A DNA stretch of 5,934 nucleotides, taken from contig DVMK01000059.1 in assembly GCA_018715025.1 (NCBI GenBank), forward strand, positions 1 through 5,934. The letters run 5' to 3'. The notes beneath the pieces are model-generated. The model was not told the DNA's origin, did no database searches, and saw only the letters and a list, made by a program, of their open reading frames with translations. The position numbers and the translations under genes were made by a program. Source of the stretch: Candidatus Caccousia avistercoris (GTDB lineage Bacteria; Bacillota; Clostridia; Oscillospirales; Acutalibacteraceae). Positions 1 to 4,821 of the stretch are shown here, piece by piece. Numbering within the stretch: position 1 is the stretch's first letter; each line of letters opens with the position of its first letter.

Positions 1-2
1 AG

Positions 3-218
3 AAGGAAGAATTTTTCGTCTATGACAACACCCAGCTCATCCACACTATTCTGGATTCCGTCCAGCGCACGCTGCAGTACAATTTTGTGGATCCGGAGCT
101 GGGCGACCCCGCCAGCCTGGACATTTACTTCTGCCTGGAGGAGGGTGACATTCCCCTTTCTGATTTGGGGACCTCCCTCCCGCGCCTGGAGCCCTACAGC
201 CAGGAGGTATGGGGCTGA
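3..218 (+). CDS. C-terminal fragment of an unrecognised protein
   Basis: The window opens inside a reading frame that runs without a stop for 71 codons and ends at a TGA (216-218). The visible tail starts KEEFFVYDNTQLIH and ends EPYSQEVWG. It is acidic, with a mixture of hydrophobic and charged residues that suggests a soluble or extracytoplasmic domain. No signal sequence or membrane helix can be judged because the N-terminus lies outside the window. Codons are strongly G/C-ended at the third position (GTC, CTC, CAG, CTG, GAC), like the confident genes here, which supports this frame over the overlapping alternatives. A strong factor-independent terminator begins 20 bp after the stop, so this is the last gene of its transcription unit. 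I do not recognise the family. Confidence 0.72.
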   Translation, partial: KEEFFVYDNTQLIHTILDSVQRTLQYNFVDPELGDPASLDIYFCLEEGDIPLSDLGTSLPRLEPYSQEVWG

Positions 219-237
219 AGCTTTCCCGATATGCAGA

Positions 238-282
238 CAGAGCGGCAGACTTCCTGTGGAAGCCTGCCGCTCTGTTTTGTTC
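238..282 (+). terminator. Rho-independent terminator of the first gene
   Basis: A perfect 11-bp stem (CAGAGCGGCAG at 238-248 with CTGCCGCTCTG at 264-274) continues past one A/C mismatch into a second perfect 5-bp stem (CTTCC at 250-254 with GGAAG at 258-262) closed by a TGT loop. A T-rich tail (TTTTGTTCT) follows from 275. The T-tract lies only on the right, so it works for the plus strand. The minus-strand gene ends 23 bp away, so the hairpin may also stop transcription from that side less efficiently. Confidence 0.9.
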
Positions 283-296
283 TGGGAAGGAAAAGC

Positions 297-572
297 CTAC
301 GCAGCGGGCGGGGCCGCCTGGTAAGCAGACGGGGAGGCCGGGTAGCGGCCGTCCTCCGGCCAGGTGTGGGTGGCCCGCAGCATATCGTCGCTGATGAGGA
401 AGTAATTTTCCCGGCCGCCGCCGGTGTCGCCCCAGGTAGCGTCCAGATTGTACCAGGCGCCCTCCACCGGGCACACGGTGCTGTAGGCGCTGACCGGCGC
501 GGCCGCCAGGGTGACGGCAGCCGCCACCGCCGCCGTCAAGGCCGCCAGCTTTTTCTTCCACCCGTTTTTCAT
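297..572 (-). CDS. Small exported protein of unknown function, 91 aa
   Basis: The protein has a textbook Sec signal peptide: a basic start (MKNGWKKK), an Ala/Leu/Val-rich hydrophobic core over residues 9-24, and a probable signal peptidase I site after Pro-Val-Ser-Ala (about residue 29). The mature part would be only about 62 residues, with one Cys, three Trp, a Gly-rich turn (DTGGGREN) and a Pro/Ala-rich tail ending SAYQAAPPAA. With no lipobox Cys after the cleavage site, it is probably secreted rather than lipid-anchored. The start is fixed by a very strong ribosome binding site (AAGGAGG, 7 nt spacing; 580-586 on the complementary strand). It is transcribed divergently from the aminotransferase gene and convergently with the partial gene at the left edge. 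I do not recognise the family. The signal peptide and ribosome binding site make it very likely to be real despite its size. Confidence 0.82.
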   Translation of the reverse strand: MKNGWKKKLAALTAAVAAAVTLAAAPVSAYSTVCPVEGAWYNLDATWGDTGGGRENYFLISDDMLRATHTWPEDGRYPASPSAYQAAPPAA

Positions 573-610
573 AAAACTCCCTCCTTACCGTTTTCAAGAT
601 ACCTGCCCTG

Positions 611-627
611 CCGGCGTTTCACGCCGG
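611..627 (-). other. Hairpin in the 5' leader of the small exported protein gene
   Basis: On the minus strand, CCGGCGT and ACGCCGG pair perfectly around a GAA triloop, about 40 nt upstream of the start codon. No T-tract follows in either direction, so it is not a simple terminator. It would lie in the transcript leader if the promoter proposed at 677-705 is correct. A role in mRNA stability or processing is possible but unproven. TTCAAGA occurs as a direct repeat on the plus strand on both sides of it (593-599 and 632-638). Confidence 0.5.
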
Positions 628-676
628 GAAATTCAAGAAACCGTACAGAAACCTTCCGGTTCCCCTACTTTCTTTC

Positions 677-705
677 ATCATAGATCGATAACGCTGAAAA
701 AGCAA
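677..705 (-). promoter_or_regulatory. Possible sigma-A promoter for the small exported protein gene
   Basis: Reading the minus strand, TTGCTT (705-700) is followed after 17 bp by TATGAT (682-677), about 105 nt upstream of the start codon. The -10 is a good match and the -35 a weak one (3 of 6). It lies in the AT-rich part of the divergent intergenic region. Confidence 0.42.
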
Positions 706-724
706 TCGATTTTCCGCTTTTTCA
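695..724. promoter_or_regulatory. Inverted repeat between the divergent promoters
   Basis: TGAAAAAGC (695-703) and GCTTTTTCA (716-724) form a perfect 9-bp inverted repeat with a 12-nt centre. Two copies of the palindrome ATCGAT (684-689 and 705-710) lie around and within it, 21 bp apart, which is about two helical turns. The block overlaps the proposed -35 of the leftward promoter and lies just upstream of the rightward one, where a regulator of both genes could bind. No known operator consensus was recognised. Confidence 0.4.
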
Positions 725-743
725 CGGCAAATTCATAAATTTC

Positions 744-771
744 TTGCCTCCGCCCGCATTTGTGCTATAAT
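744..771 (+). promoter_or_regulatory. Promoter of the aminotransferase gene (extended -10)
   Basis: A perfect TATAAT (766-771) is preceded by TGC, giving an extended -10 element. A -35-like TTGCCT (744-749, 4 of 6) lies 16 bp upstream. Transcription would start near 778. The leader of roughly 78 nt begins with a GC-rich hairpin (CCCGCC 787-792, GGCGGG 796-801). Confidence 0.8.
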
Positions 772-855
772 AGATAGCATACGGCCCCCGCCTGGGGCGG
801 GCGGCTTTCTGCAGCGCGTATTCTGCAACTATATTTGATTCAGGAGGCAAATGCC

Positions 856-2082
856 ATGGATTACAAATTTTCCGACCGTGTCCTTACCTTGAAGCCCTCC
901 GCCATCCGCGAGATCTTCAAATATGCGGCGGATCCCACCGTCGTCTCCCTCTCTGCCGGGAACCCCTCCCCCGACGCTTTCCCCGCCAAGGAGATTGGCG
1001 AAATTTCCGCCCGCATTTTCCAGGAGCGGCCCATCGACGCGCTGCAGTACAGCGTGACGGAGGGTTACCCGCCCCTGCGGGACGCCCTGACGGATTATAT
1101 GAAAAGGAAGTATAACGTAGGCCGGGAGTTCGACTCCATCCTCATCACCTCCGGCGCGCAGCAGGTGATGGATCTGCTCACCAAATCCCTGTGCAACGAG
1201 GGCGACGTGGTGATCTGCGAGGCGCCCAGCTTCATCGGCTCTCTGAACACCTTCCGCTCTTACCGCGCCCGGCTGCGGGGCGTCCCCATGGAGGACGACG
1301 GCATGGACATGGCAGAGCTGGAAAAAGCCCTGCGGGAGGAGCCCCGGGCCAAGTTCATTTACACCATTCCCAATTTCCAGAACCCCTCCGGCATTACCAT
1401 GAGCTGGGAAAAGCGCCAGGCCATGTACCAGTTGGCGAAAAAGTACGGCGTTCTCATTCTGGAGGACAACCCCTACGGCGACCTGCGCTTTTCGGGCGAG
1501 CCCATTCCCCCTGTGAAGAGCCTGGACGAGGACGGCCTGGTGGTGTACTGCGGCTCCTTCTCCAAGGTTATCTCCCCCGGCATGCGGGTGGGCTACGCCA
1601 TTGCCCCCCAGACCCTGCTGCAGAAAATGATTGTGTGCAAGCAGGGCGAGGACGTGCACACCAACATCTGGAGCCAGATGGTGTGCCACGAGTTTATGAC
1701 CCGTTACGATTTCGACGCCCACCTGGAGCGGCTGCGCACCATTTACCGGGAAAAATCCGCTTACACCATGCGGCTGATGAACGAGCACCTGGTGCCCAAC
1801 GGCATTACCTACCTGCCCATTGAGGGCGGCCTTTTCCTGTGGTGCACCCTGCCCCAGGGCGTGGACATGCCCGCCTTCTGCAAAGAAGCCGTGCTGCGCA
1901 AGGTGTGCGTGGTGCCGGGCAACGCCTTCCTCACCGACGAGAACGAGCCCTGCCAGAGCTTCCGCATCAACTACTCCACCCCCACCGACGAACAGCTGAA
2001 GAGGGGCATTGAAATTCTGGGCGCCCTGGCCGCCGAGGTGACCAGCCGGTACACGGAAATCAATTTTGAAAAAGGATTCTGA
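856..2082 (+). CDS. PLP-dependent aminotransferase, class I/II fold (LysN-like group), C-terminus altered by an IS
   Basis: A fold-type I, pyridoxal-phosphate-dependent aminotransferase of 408 residues, cytosolic, in the 2-aminoadipate/aromatic aminotransferase-like group. The exact amino donor cannot be read from sequence. Family signatures in order: SDRVLTLKPSAIREI at the N-terminus; LQYSVTEGYPPLR; ITSGAQQVMDLL for cofactor phosphate binding; NPSG at 176-179; EDNPYGD at 203-209, with Asp204 and Tyr207 contacting the PLP ring; the Schiff-base Lys237 in GSFSKVISPGMRVGY; and the substrate-carboxylate Arg370 in SFRINYST. There is no N-terminal GntR helix-turn-helix, so it is not a full MocR regulator. 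The ATG at 856 is chosen for the AGGAGG at 842-847 with 8 nt spacing; an upstream in-frame TTG at 835 lacks one. The last ten residues (YTEINFEKGF) come from the adjacent insertion sequence. The pre-insertion protein would be 398 residues and end EVTSR. Confidence 0.95.
   Translation: MDYKFSDRVLTLKPSAIREIFKYAADPTVVSLSAGNPSPDAFPAKEIGEISARIFQERPIDALQYSVTEGYPPLRDALTDYMKRKYNVGREFDSILITSGAQQVMDLLTKSLCNEGDVVICEAPSFIGSLNTFRSYRARLRGVPMEDDGMDMAELEKALREEPRAKFIYTIPNFQNPSGITMSWEKRQAMYQLAKKYGVLILEDNPYGDLRFSGEPIPPVKSLDEDGLVVYCGSFSKVISPGMRVGYAIAPQTLLQKMIVCKQGEDVHTNIWSQMVCHEFMTRYDFDAHLERLRTIYREKSAYTMRLMNEHLVPNGITYLPIEGGLFLWCTLPQGVDMPAFCKEAVLRKVCVVPGNAFLTDENEPCQSFRINYSTPTDEQLKRGIEILGALAAEVTSRYTEINFEKGF
2042..2051. 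repeat. Left copy of the 10-bp IS target-site duplication
   Basis: CCAGCCGGTA directly abuts the left terminal inverted repeat and is repeated exactly at 3235-3244. Ten base pairs fits the 8-10 bp typical of ISAs1-family insertions. The final TA are the first two bases of the original aminotransferase stop codon. Confidence 0.97.
2052..2067. repeat. IS left terminal inverted repeat
   Basis: CACGGAAATCAATTTT, identical to the complement of 3219-3234. The repeat is doubly coding: on the plus strand it encodes part of the extended aminotransferase tail, and on the minus strand it encodes the transposase stop codon (2060-2062) and the residues just before it. Confidence 0.96.
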
Positions 2083-3181
2083 GAATCATAGAGCAGTCAA
2101 GCAAGCAATCAAACATCAGTTTAGAGAGAGCGCGTTTGGAACCAGTTTTGGACTTGTATTGCTTGATTAAGCCCAAGGAAAACTTGCGCAGTAGATTCAG
2201 ATTTTCCTGAATGGTTTTGTTGGCAACACGCAGATAATCTTCCTCAAAATGCACATCAAGCATCCAGTGCATGGATTCCACAGCCCATTCCATACGGGCG
2301 TGATGAAGCAACTCATCAGCCGACAACTGTCGGCTGGAGAGATAATAGTGCCATTGTGAGGATTTACCGGCCTGTGTTTGAAATTGGGTATGGATCGCTC
2401 CAATACAGGCGAGATGGACCCACTGTTCCTTTTGTGGCAGCCAGTCAATATCGTGCGATACAAAAGCCGTCCTTGTTTCGATCCGATCCCGACTTTTCTC
2501 TTGAATGGTTTGTGAAGTCATGGCAGCCCGCAGAGAATCGTCCTGGACATAATCTCGAATATCTTGTAGGAGCGAAGGATGATTTTCTTTGACACTCAGC
2601 AGATAATCACCTTTGCCCGAAACTATGACCTCTGCGGTTTTCTTTTGGCAATTTAAGGCATCCGCTACAACCAGACACCCTGCGATGTCCAGCTGCTGCA
2701 GCAAGTCTTGCACTGCCGGTATTTCATTGCTTTTTCCTTCTACGCTTTTGCTGGCGAGAGTCAACCCGAGTTCTGACAGCTGTGCGCTGATAATATGCAA
2801 AGGCTGCGGATACCCTTTCTTTCCATCTGTAGAACGAACAGTTTTTCCGTCTACTGCAAGTGTAAGCCCATCCCTCTTTTCCGGCATCATCTGGATGACC
2901 CACTGGCTCAGACATCGATTCAGTGAGTCCGGCTTTACCATTTTCAACAGACTCAACAACCAGTAGTAGCACGGTATGCGATCTATTGCGAATGTCTCCT
3001 TTAACCATTCGCGCGTTCTGTCGCTTTCTGCCCACTGGTGAATCTGGCTGACATTTTTCAGTCCGCATAGGCTCCCCAATACCACAATGGTCAGGGCTTC
3101 GCCCAAGCTGTAATAGTATCCATCGTATTCCTTTTCGCTTTCGACTTCTTCCATGAAGTCCAATAACATTTCCGCTTTCAT
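2060..3181 (-). CDS. ISAs1-family DDE transposase, 373 aa
   Basis: This enzyme cuts and rejoins the IS ends. It has the usual ISAs1/H-repeat layout: an N-terminal DDE-associated domain (about residues 1-95), then the RNase H-like catalytic core. The first catalytic Asp is Asp111 in VDGKTVR. Family-typical HIISAQLSE and KSNEIPA follow, then Asp174 in VVADALNCQKK and DYLLSVKENHPSLL. The probable catalytic Glu is Glu302 in MEWAVESMHWMLDV, followed by the conserved FEEDYLRVANK. Length matches intact family members and there is no frameshift or internal stop. The ATG at 3181 has only a modest AGGAA-type ribosome binding site 4-5 nt upstream. The stop lies inside the left terminal repeat, and the frame overlaps the 3' end of the aminotransferase gene tail-to-tail by 23 bp. 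Confidence 0.97.
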   Translation of the reverse strand: MKAEMLLDFMEEVESEKEYDGYYYSLGEALTIVVLGSLCGLKNVSQIHQWAESDRTREWLKETFAIDRIPCYYWLLSLLKMVKPDSLNRCLSQWVIQMMPEKRDGLTLAVDGKTVRSTDGKKGYPQPLHIISAQLSELGLTLASKSVEGKSNEIPAVQDLLQQLDIAGCLVVADALNCQKKTAEVIVSGKGDYLLSVKENHPSLLQDIRDYVQDDSLRAAMTSQTIQEKSRDRIETRTAFVSHDIDWLPQKEQWVHLACIGAIHTQFQTQAGKSSQWHYYLSSRQLSADELLHHARMEWAVESMHWMLDVHFEEDYLRVANKTIQENLNLLRKFSLGLIKQYKSKTGSKRALSKLMFDCLLDCSMILRILFQN

Positions 3182-3188
3182 GTTTCCT

Positions 3189-3217
3189 ATTGTAGCACTT
3201 TGCGCATGCTTTGTCTC
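3189..3217 (-). promoter_or_regulatory. Possible internal IS promoter for the transposase
   Basis: On the minus strand, GAGACA (3217-3212) is followed after 17 bp by TACAAT (3194-3189) with a TGC extension. The -10 ends only 7 nt before the start codon, so the transcript would have almost no leader. The -35 begins just inside the right terminal repeat. Confidence 0.5.
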
Positions 3218-3218
3218 T

Positions 3219-3234
3219 AAAATTGATTTCCGTG
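3219..3234. repeat. IS right terminal inverted repeat
   Basis: AAAATTGATTTCCGTG, the exact complement of the left repeat at 2052-2067. It borders the second target-duplication copy. Confidence 0.96.
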
Positions 3235-3244
3235 CCAGCCGGTA
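3235..3244. repeat. Right copy of the 10-bp IS target-site duplication
   Basis: CCAGCCGGTA, identical to 2042-2051. Joining 2051 to 3245 restores the uninterrupted sequence AGC CGG TAA in the aminotransferase frame, that is, the original stop codon. Confidence 0.97.
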
Positions 3245-3245
3245 A

Positions 3246-3268
3246 CGGGCCCCTTGACAAGGCCCCCG
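3246..3268. promoter_or_regulatory. Imperfect palindrome covering the trpS -35 region
   Basis: CGGG (3246-3249) pairs with CCCG (3265-3268), and CCTT (3252-3255) pairs with AAGG (3259-3262), separated by an unpaired CC on each side and a GAC loop. Before the IS inserted, this lay directly after the aminotransferase stop. It may be a remnant terminator without a T-tract or a protein-binding dyad over the promoter. Confidence 0.4.
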
Positions 3269-3282
3269 GTTGGGTATAGAAT
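3254..3282 (+). promoter_or_regulatory. Strong sigma-A promoter of trpS
   Basis: Consensus TTGACA (3254-3259), a 17-bp spacer and TAGAAT (3277-3282, 5 of 6). Transcription would begin around 3289, giving a leader of roughly 300 nt that contains the T-box. The IS stopped 20 bp short of the -35, so the core promoter is intact. Confidence 0.92.
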
Positions 3283-3289
3283 AGAGAAA

Positions 3290-3566
3290 ACAAACAGAAA
3301 ACCGCAGATTGCGTGTAAGTAAGCGTGCAAAAACCGCTGTACAGAGAGCCGGGGCTGCTGGAAGCCGGCCGGCGGCGGCGCGCCGAATGGGCGCAGGAGG
3401 GCGGGGCGAACGGGGTTCCCCTCAGTAGCCTTCGACGGTTTCCCGCCGTTACCGGGGAAGCGTGTGCCTGCACGCAGCGAGAGGGCGGTTTTTTCCGCCA
3501 ACCCGGGTGGTACCGCAGAAGTTCAGCGCTTCTGTCCCAGGAATGGGACGGAAGCGCTTTTTATTT
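3290..3566 (+). ncRNA. T-box riboswitch leader, tRNA(Trp)-responsive
   Basis: This leader senses the charging state of tRNA(Trp). Stem I is readable. The base helix CCGC/GCGG (3302-3305, 3401-3404) is followed by a GA-rich kink (AGA/GAGG) and a helix TTGCGT/GCGCAG. The specifier loop has AGTA on the 5' side (3318-3321) and GAA plus the codon TGG on the 3' side (3385-3390). Above it are helix GCGTGC/GCGCGC, then AGAGAG (3343-3348) and the GCTG distal motif. A GGCGG-T6-CCGCC hairpin (3484-3499) corresponds to stem III. The conserved T-box core GGGTGGTACCGC is at 3505-3516, with the tRNA-end-binding bulge TGGT at 3508-3511. CAGAAG/CTTCTG (3516-3521, 3529-3534) forms part of the antiterminator, mutually exclusive with the terminator. 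The UGG specifier agrees with the downstream tryptophanyl-tRNA synthetase gene. Confidence 0.96.
3525..3566 (+). terminator. Regulated intrinsic terminator of the trpS T-box
   Basis: AGCGCTTC-T-GTCCC (3525-3538) pairs with GGGAC-G-GAAGCGCT (3545-3558) over 14 positions with one T/G wobble and a 6-nt loop, then a T-tract (TTTTTATTT). Its 5' arm includes CTTCTG, which the antiterminator would sequester when uncharged tRNA(Trp) is bound. Confidence 0.95.
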
Positions 3567-3586
3567 GGAACAGGAGGAATCTTTTT

Positions 3587-4597
3587 ATGGAAGCCAACAC
3601 CGAACGCAAGCCGGTTATTTTCAGCGCCATCCAGCCCAGCGGCACCATTACCCTGGGCAACTACCTGGGGGCGTTAAAGAATTGGGTCAGCCTGCAGGAC
3701 GAATACGACTGCATTTTCTCCCTGGCCGATCTGCACACCATCACCGTACGGCAGGAACCTGCCAAATTCCGCAAAAACACCCTGGAAGCCTACGCCCTGC
3801 TGCTGGCCTGCGGCATCGACCCGGAAAAAAGCATTTTCTTCATCCAAAGCCATGTGTCCGCCCATGCGGAGCTGGCCTGGGTGCTGAACTGCTACACCCA
3901 GTTCGGCGAGCTTTCCCGCATGACGCAGTTCAAGGACAAGGCCGCCAAGCATGCCGACAATGTGAACGCCGGCCTGTTCGCCTACCCCAGCCTGATGGCC
4001 GCCGACATTCTGCTGTACCAGGCGGACCTGGTGCCGGTGGGCGCCGACCAGAAGCAGCACCTGGAGCTGACCCGCAACATTGCAGAGCGCTTTAACTCCG
4101 CCTATTCCCCCACCTTCACCGTGCCGGACGGGTACATTCCCAAGCAGGGTGCCCGGGTGATGAGCCTGCAGGATCCCTCCCGCAAAATGAGCAAGTCCGA
4201 CGAAAACGCCAACGGCTATGTGGCCCTGCTGGACCCGCCCGAGGTGGTTATGAAGAAATTCAAGCGCGCCGTCACCGACAGCGACGCCTGCGTGAAGTAT
4301 GCAGAGGGGAAGGACGGCGTGAACAACCTGATGGGAATTTACGCCTGCGTAACCGGAAAAAGCTACGAGGAGATTGAGCAGGAATTCCAGGGCCGCGGCT
4401 ACGGCGATTTCAAAACAGCTGTGGGCGAGGCCGTGGTGGAACACCTGCGCCCCATTCAGGAGCGGTTCCAGAAGTACATTGCCGACAAGGCCTACCTGGA
4501 GCAATGCTACCGGAACGGCGCGGAGCGGGCCGGCCGCATCGCCGGCCGTACCCTGGCCAAGGTGATGAAGAAAATCGGCTTCCTGCCCGCCAGGTAA
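3587..4597 (+). CDS. trpS: Tryptophanyl-tRNA synthetase
   Basis: A class Ic aminoacyl-tRNA synthetase that joins tryptophan to tRNA(Trp) using ATP, in the cytosol, as a homodimer. The 336 residues match the usual bacterial length (about 330). The Rossmann-fold ATP site opens with AIQPSGTITLGNYLGAL (residues 14-30), where TLGN (22-25) is the HIGH-equivalent motif. The middle shows SLADLHTIT, MTQFKDKAAKHA and AYPSLMAADILLYQADLVPVGADQKQH, typical of TrpRS, with GADQ at 152-155. The second signature, KMSKS, is at 200-204. The C-terminal helical anticodon-binding region is complete, ending KKIGFLPAR. The ATG at 3587 is chosen because AGGAGG lies at 3572-3577 with 9 nt spacing, after the leader terminator; the frame stays open upstream into the T-box but that part is RNA leader. 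It is monocistronic, with its own promoter, T-box and downstream terminator. Confidence 0.98.
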   Translation: MEANTERKPVIFSAIQPSGTITLGNYLGALKNWVSLQDEYDCIFSLADLHTITVRQEPAKFRKNTLEAYALLLACGIDPEKSIFFIQSHVSAHAELAWVLNCYTQFGELSRMTQFKDKAAKHADNVNAGLFAYPSLMAADILLYQADLVPVGADQKQHLELTRNIAERFNSAYSPTFTVPDGYIPKQGARVMSLQDPSRKMSKSDENANGYVALLDPPEVVMKKFKRAVTDSDACVKYAEGKDGVNNLMGIYACVTGKSYEEIEQEFQGRGYGDFKTAVGEAVVEHLRPIQERFQKYIADKAYLEQCYRNGAERAGRIAGRTLAKVMKKIGFLPAR

Positions 4598-4635
4598 GCC
4601 GCCGCAAGAAAAAAGCTGAACGGCGCAATGGAGCG

Positions 4636-4671
4636 GCCCCTGCCTTCCCCGAAGGCAGGGGCTTTTCCGTT
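4636..4671 (+). terminator. Rho-independent terminator of trpS
   Basis: A perfect 12-bp stem (GCCCCTGCCTTC at 4636-4647 with GAAGGCAGGGGC at 4651-4662) around a CCC loop, followed by TTTTCCGTTTT. It lies about 40 bp after the trpS stop and separates trpS from spo0A. Confidence 0.94.
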
Positions 4672-4701
4672 TTCCCCGCGGGCAGCCCCAAAAAGCAGCA
4701 A

Positions 4702-4719
4702 TTTCCTTCCGGAAGGGAA
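4702..4719. promoter_or_regulatory. Palindrome upstream of spo0A
   Basis: CCTTCCGGAAGG (4705-4716) is a perfect 12-bp palindrome, extended by TTT/GAA with one wobble. It sits about 40 bp upstream of the proposed spo0A -35, a typical place for an activator or repressor site. No known consensus was recognised. Confidence 0.35.
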
Positions 4720-4747
4720 AGGGAAGCAGAAAAGCCAAAAAAATCTT

Positions 4748-4791
4748 TTCCAAGATATTGCTATTTCTTCCAATATATGGTAATATTGGAA
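4748..4791. promoter_or_regulatory. Operator-like array of three TTCCAA half-sites over the spo0A promoter
   Basis: TTCCAATAT (4768-4776) and ATATTGGAA (4783-4791) form a perfect 9-bp inverted repeat with a 6-bp centre. A third, direct copy, TTCCAAGATAT (4748-4758), matches TTCCAATATAT (4768-4778) in 10 of 11 positions and lies exactly 20 bp upstream. The array covers both proposed promoter hexamers, the layout expected for a repressor. The regulator is unknown. No clear 0A box (TTTGTCRAA-like) was seen here. Confidence 0.55.
4758..4786 (+). promoter_or_regulatory. Probable spo0A promoter
   Basis: TTGCTA (4758-4763, 4 of 6) is followed after 17 bp by TAATAT (4781-4786, 4 of 6), which carries an upstream TGG giving an extended -10. 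Transcription would start near 4793, leaving a leader of about 29 nt with AGGGGG (4808-4813) as ribosome binding site. A sigma-H element was looked for and not clearly seen. Confidence 0.55.
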
Positions 4792-4821
4792 ACGCAATCA
4801 AAAAAACAGGGGGAAGATACC

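Larger units (their letters stand above)
2052..3234 (-). mobile_element. Complete ISAs1-family insertion sequence, 1183 bp
   Basis: The element is bounded by a perfect 16-bp terminal inverted repeat (CACGGAAATCAATTTT at 2052-2067 and its complement at 3219-3234) and flanked by a perfect 10-bp direct repeat of the target. It contains one intact transposase gene on the minus strand filling almost the whole element. Its base composition is visibly AT-richer than the neighbouring genes, consistent with arrival from elsewhere. With ends, target duplication and transposase all intact, it looks recent and potentially mobile. The insertion point is the stop codon of the aminotransferase gene, 20 bp before the -35 of the trpS promoter, so both flanking genes remain expressible. 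Confidence 0.97.

Noticed and set aside
202..211. Perfect AGGAGGT next to an ATG near the end of the first gene
   Set aside because: The spacing to the ATG at 209 is essentially zero, and the resulting 61-codon frame runs straight through a strong terminator. It is a chance match within the last codons of the partial gene.
835..855. TTG start seven codons upstream for the aminotransferase
   Set aside because: It lacks a ribosome binding site, and the AGGAGG at 842-847 lies inside this extension, properly spaced for the ATG at 856.
829..1788. 319-codon open frame on the minus strand
   Set aside because: It lies opposite the aminotransferase gene, whose catalytic motifs fix the plus-strand frame. 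The minus frame is a composition effect of GC-rich codons and has no recognisable motifs.
2052..3234. IS as a gene-inactivating insertion
   Set aside because: Reconstruction shows it sits in the stop codon, so all aminotransferase motifs and the trpS promoter are intact.
3464..3586. Upstream extension of trpS by 41 codons
   Set aside because: This stretch encodes the T-box core and terminator, and the ATG at 3587 has the ribosome binding site and matches the family start.
3674..4801. 375-codon open frame on the minus strand
   Set aside because: It lies antisense to trpS, which has both HIGH-equivalent and KMSKS motifs, and its product is low-complexity with no family features.
4504..4821. 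Upstream extension of the spo0A frame
   Set aside because: The frame is merely open through the end of trpS, its terminator and the spo0A promoter. The Met at 4822 aligns with residue 1 of known Spo0A, placing Asp56 at the expected position.
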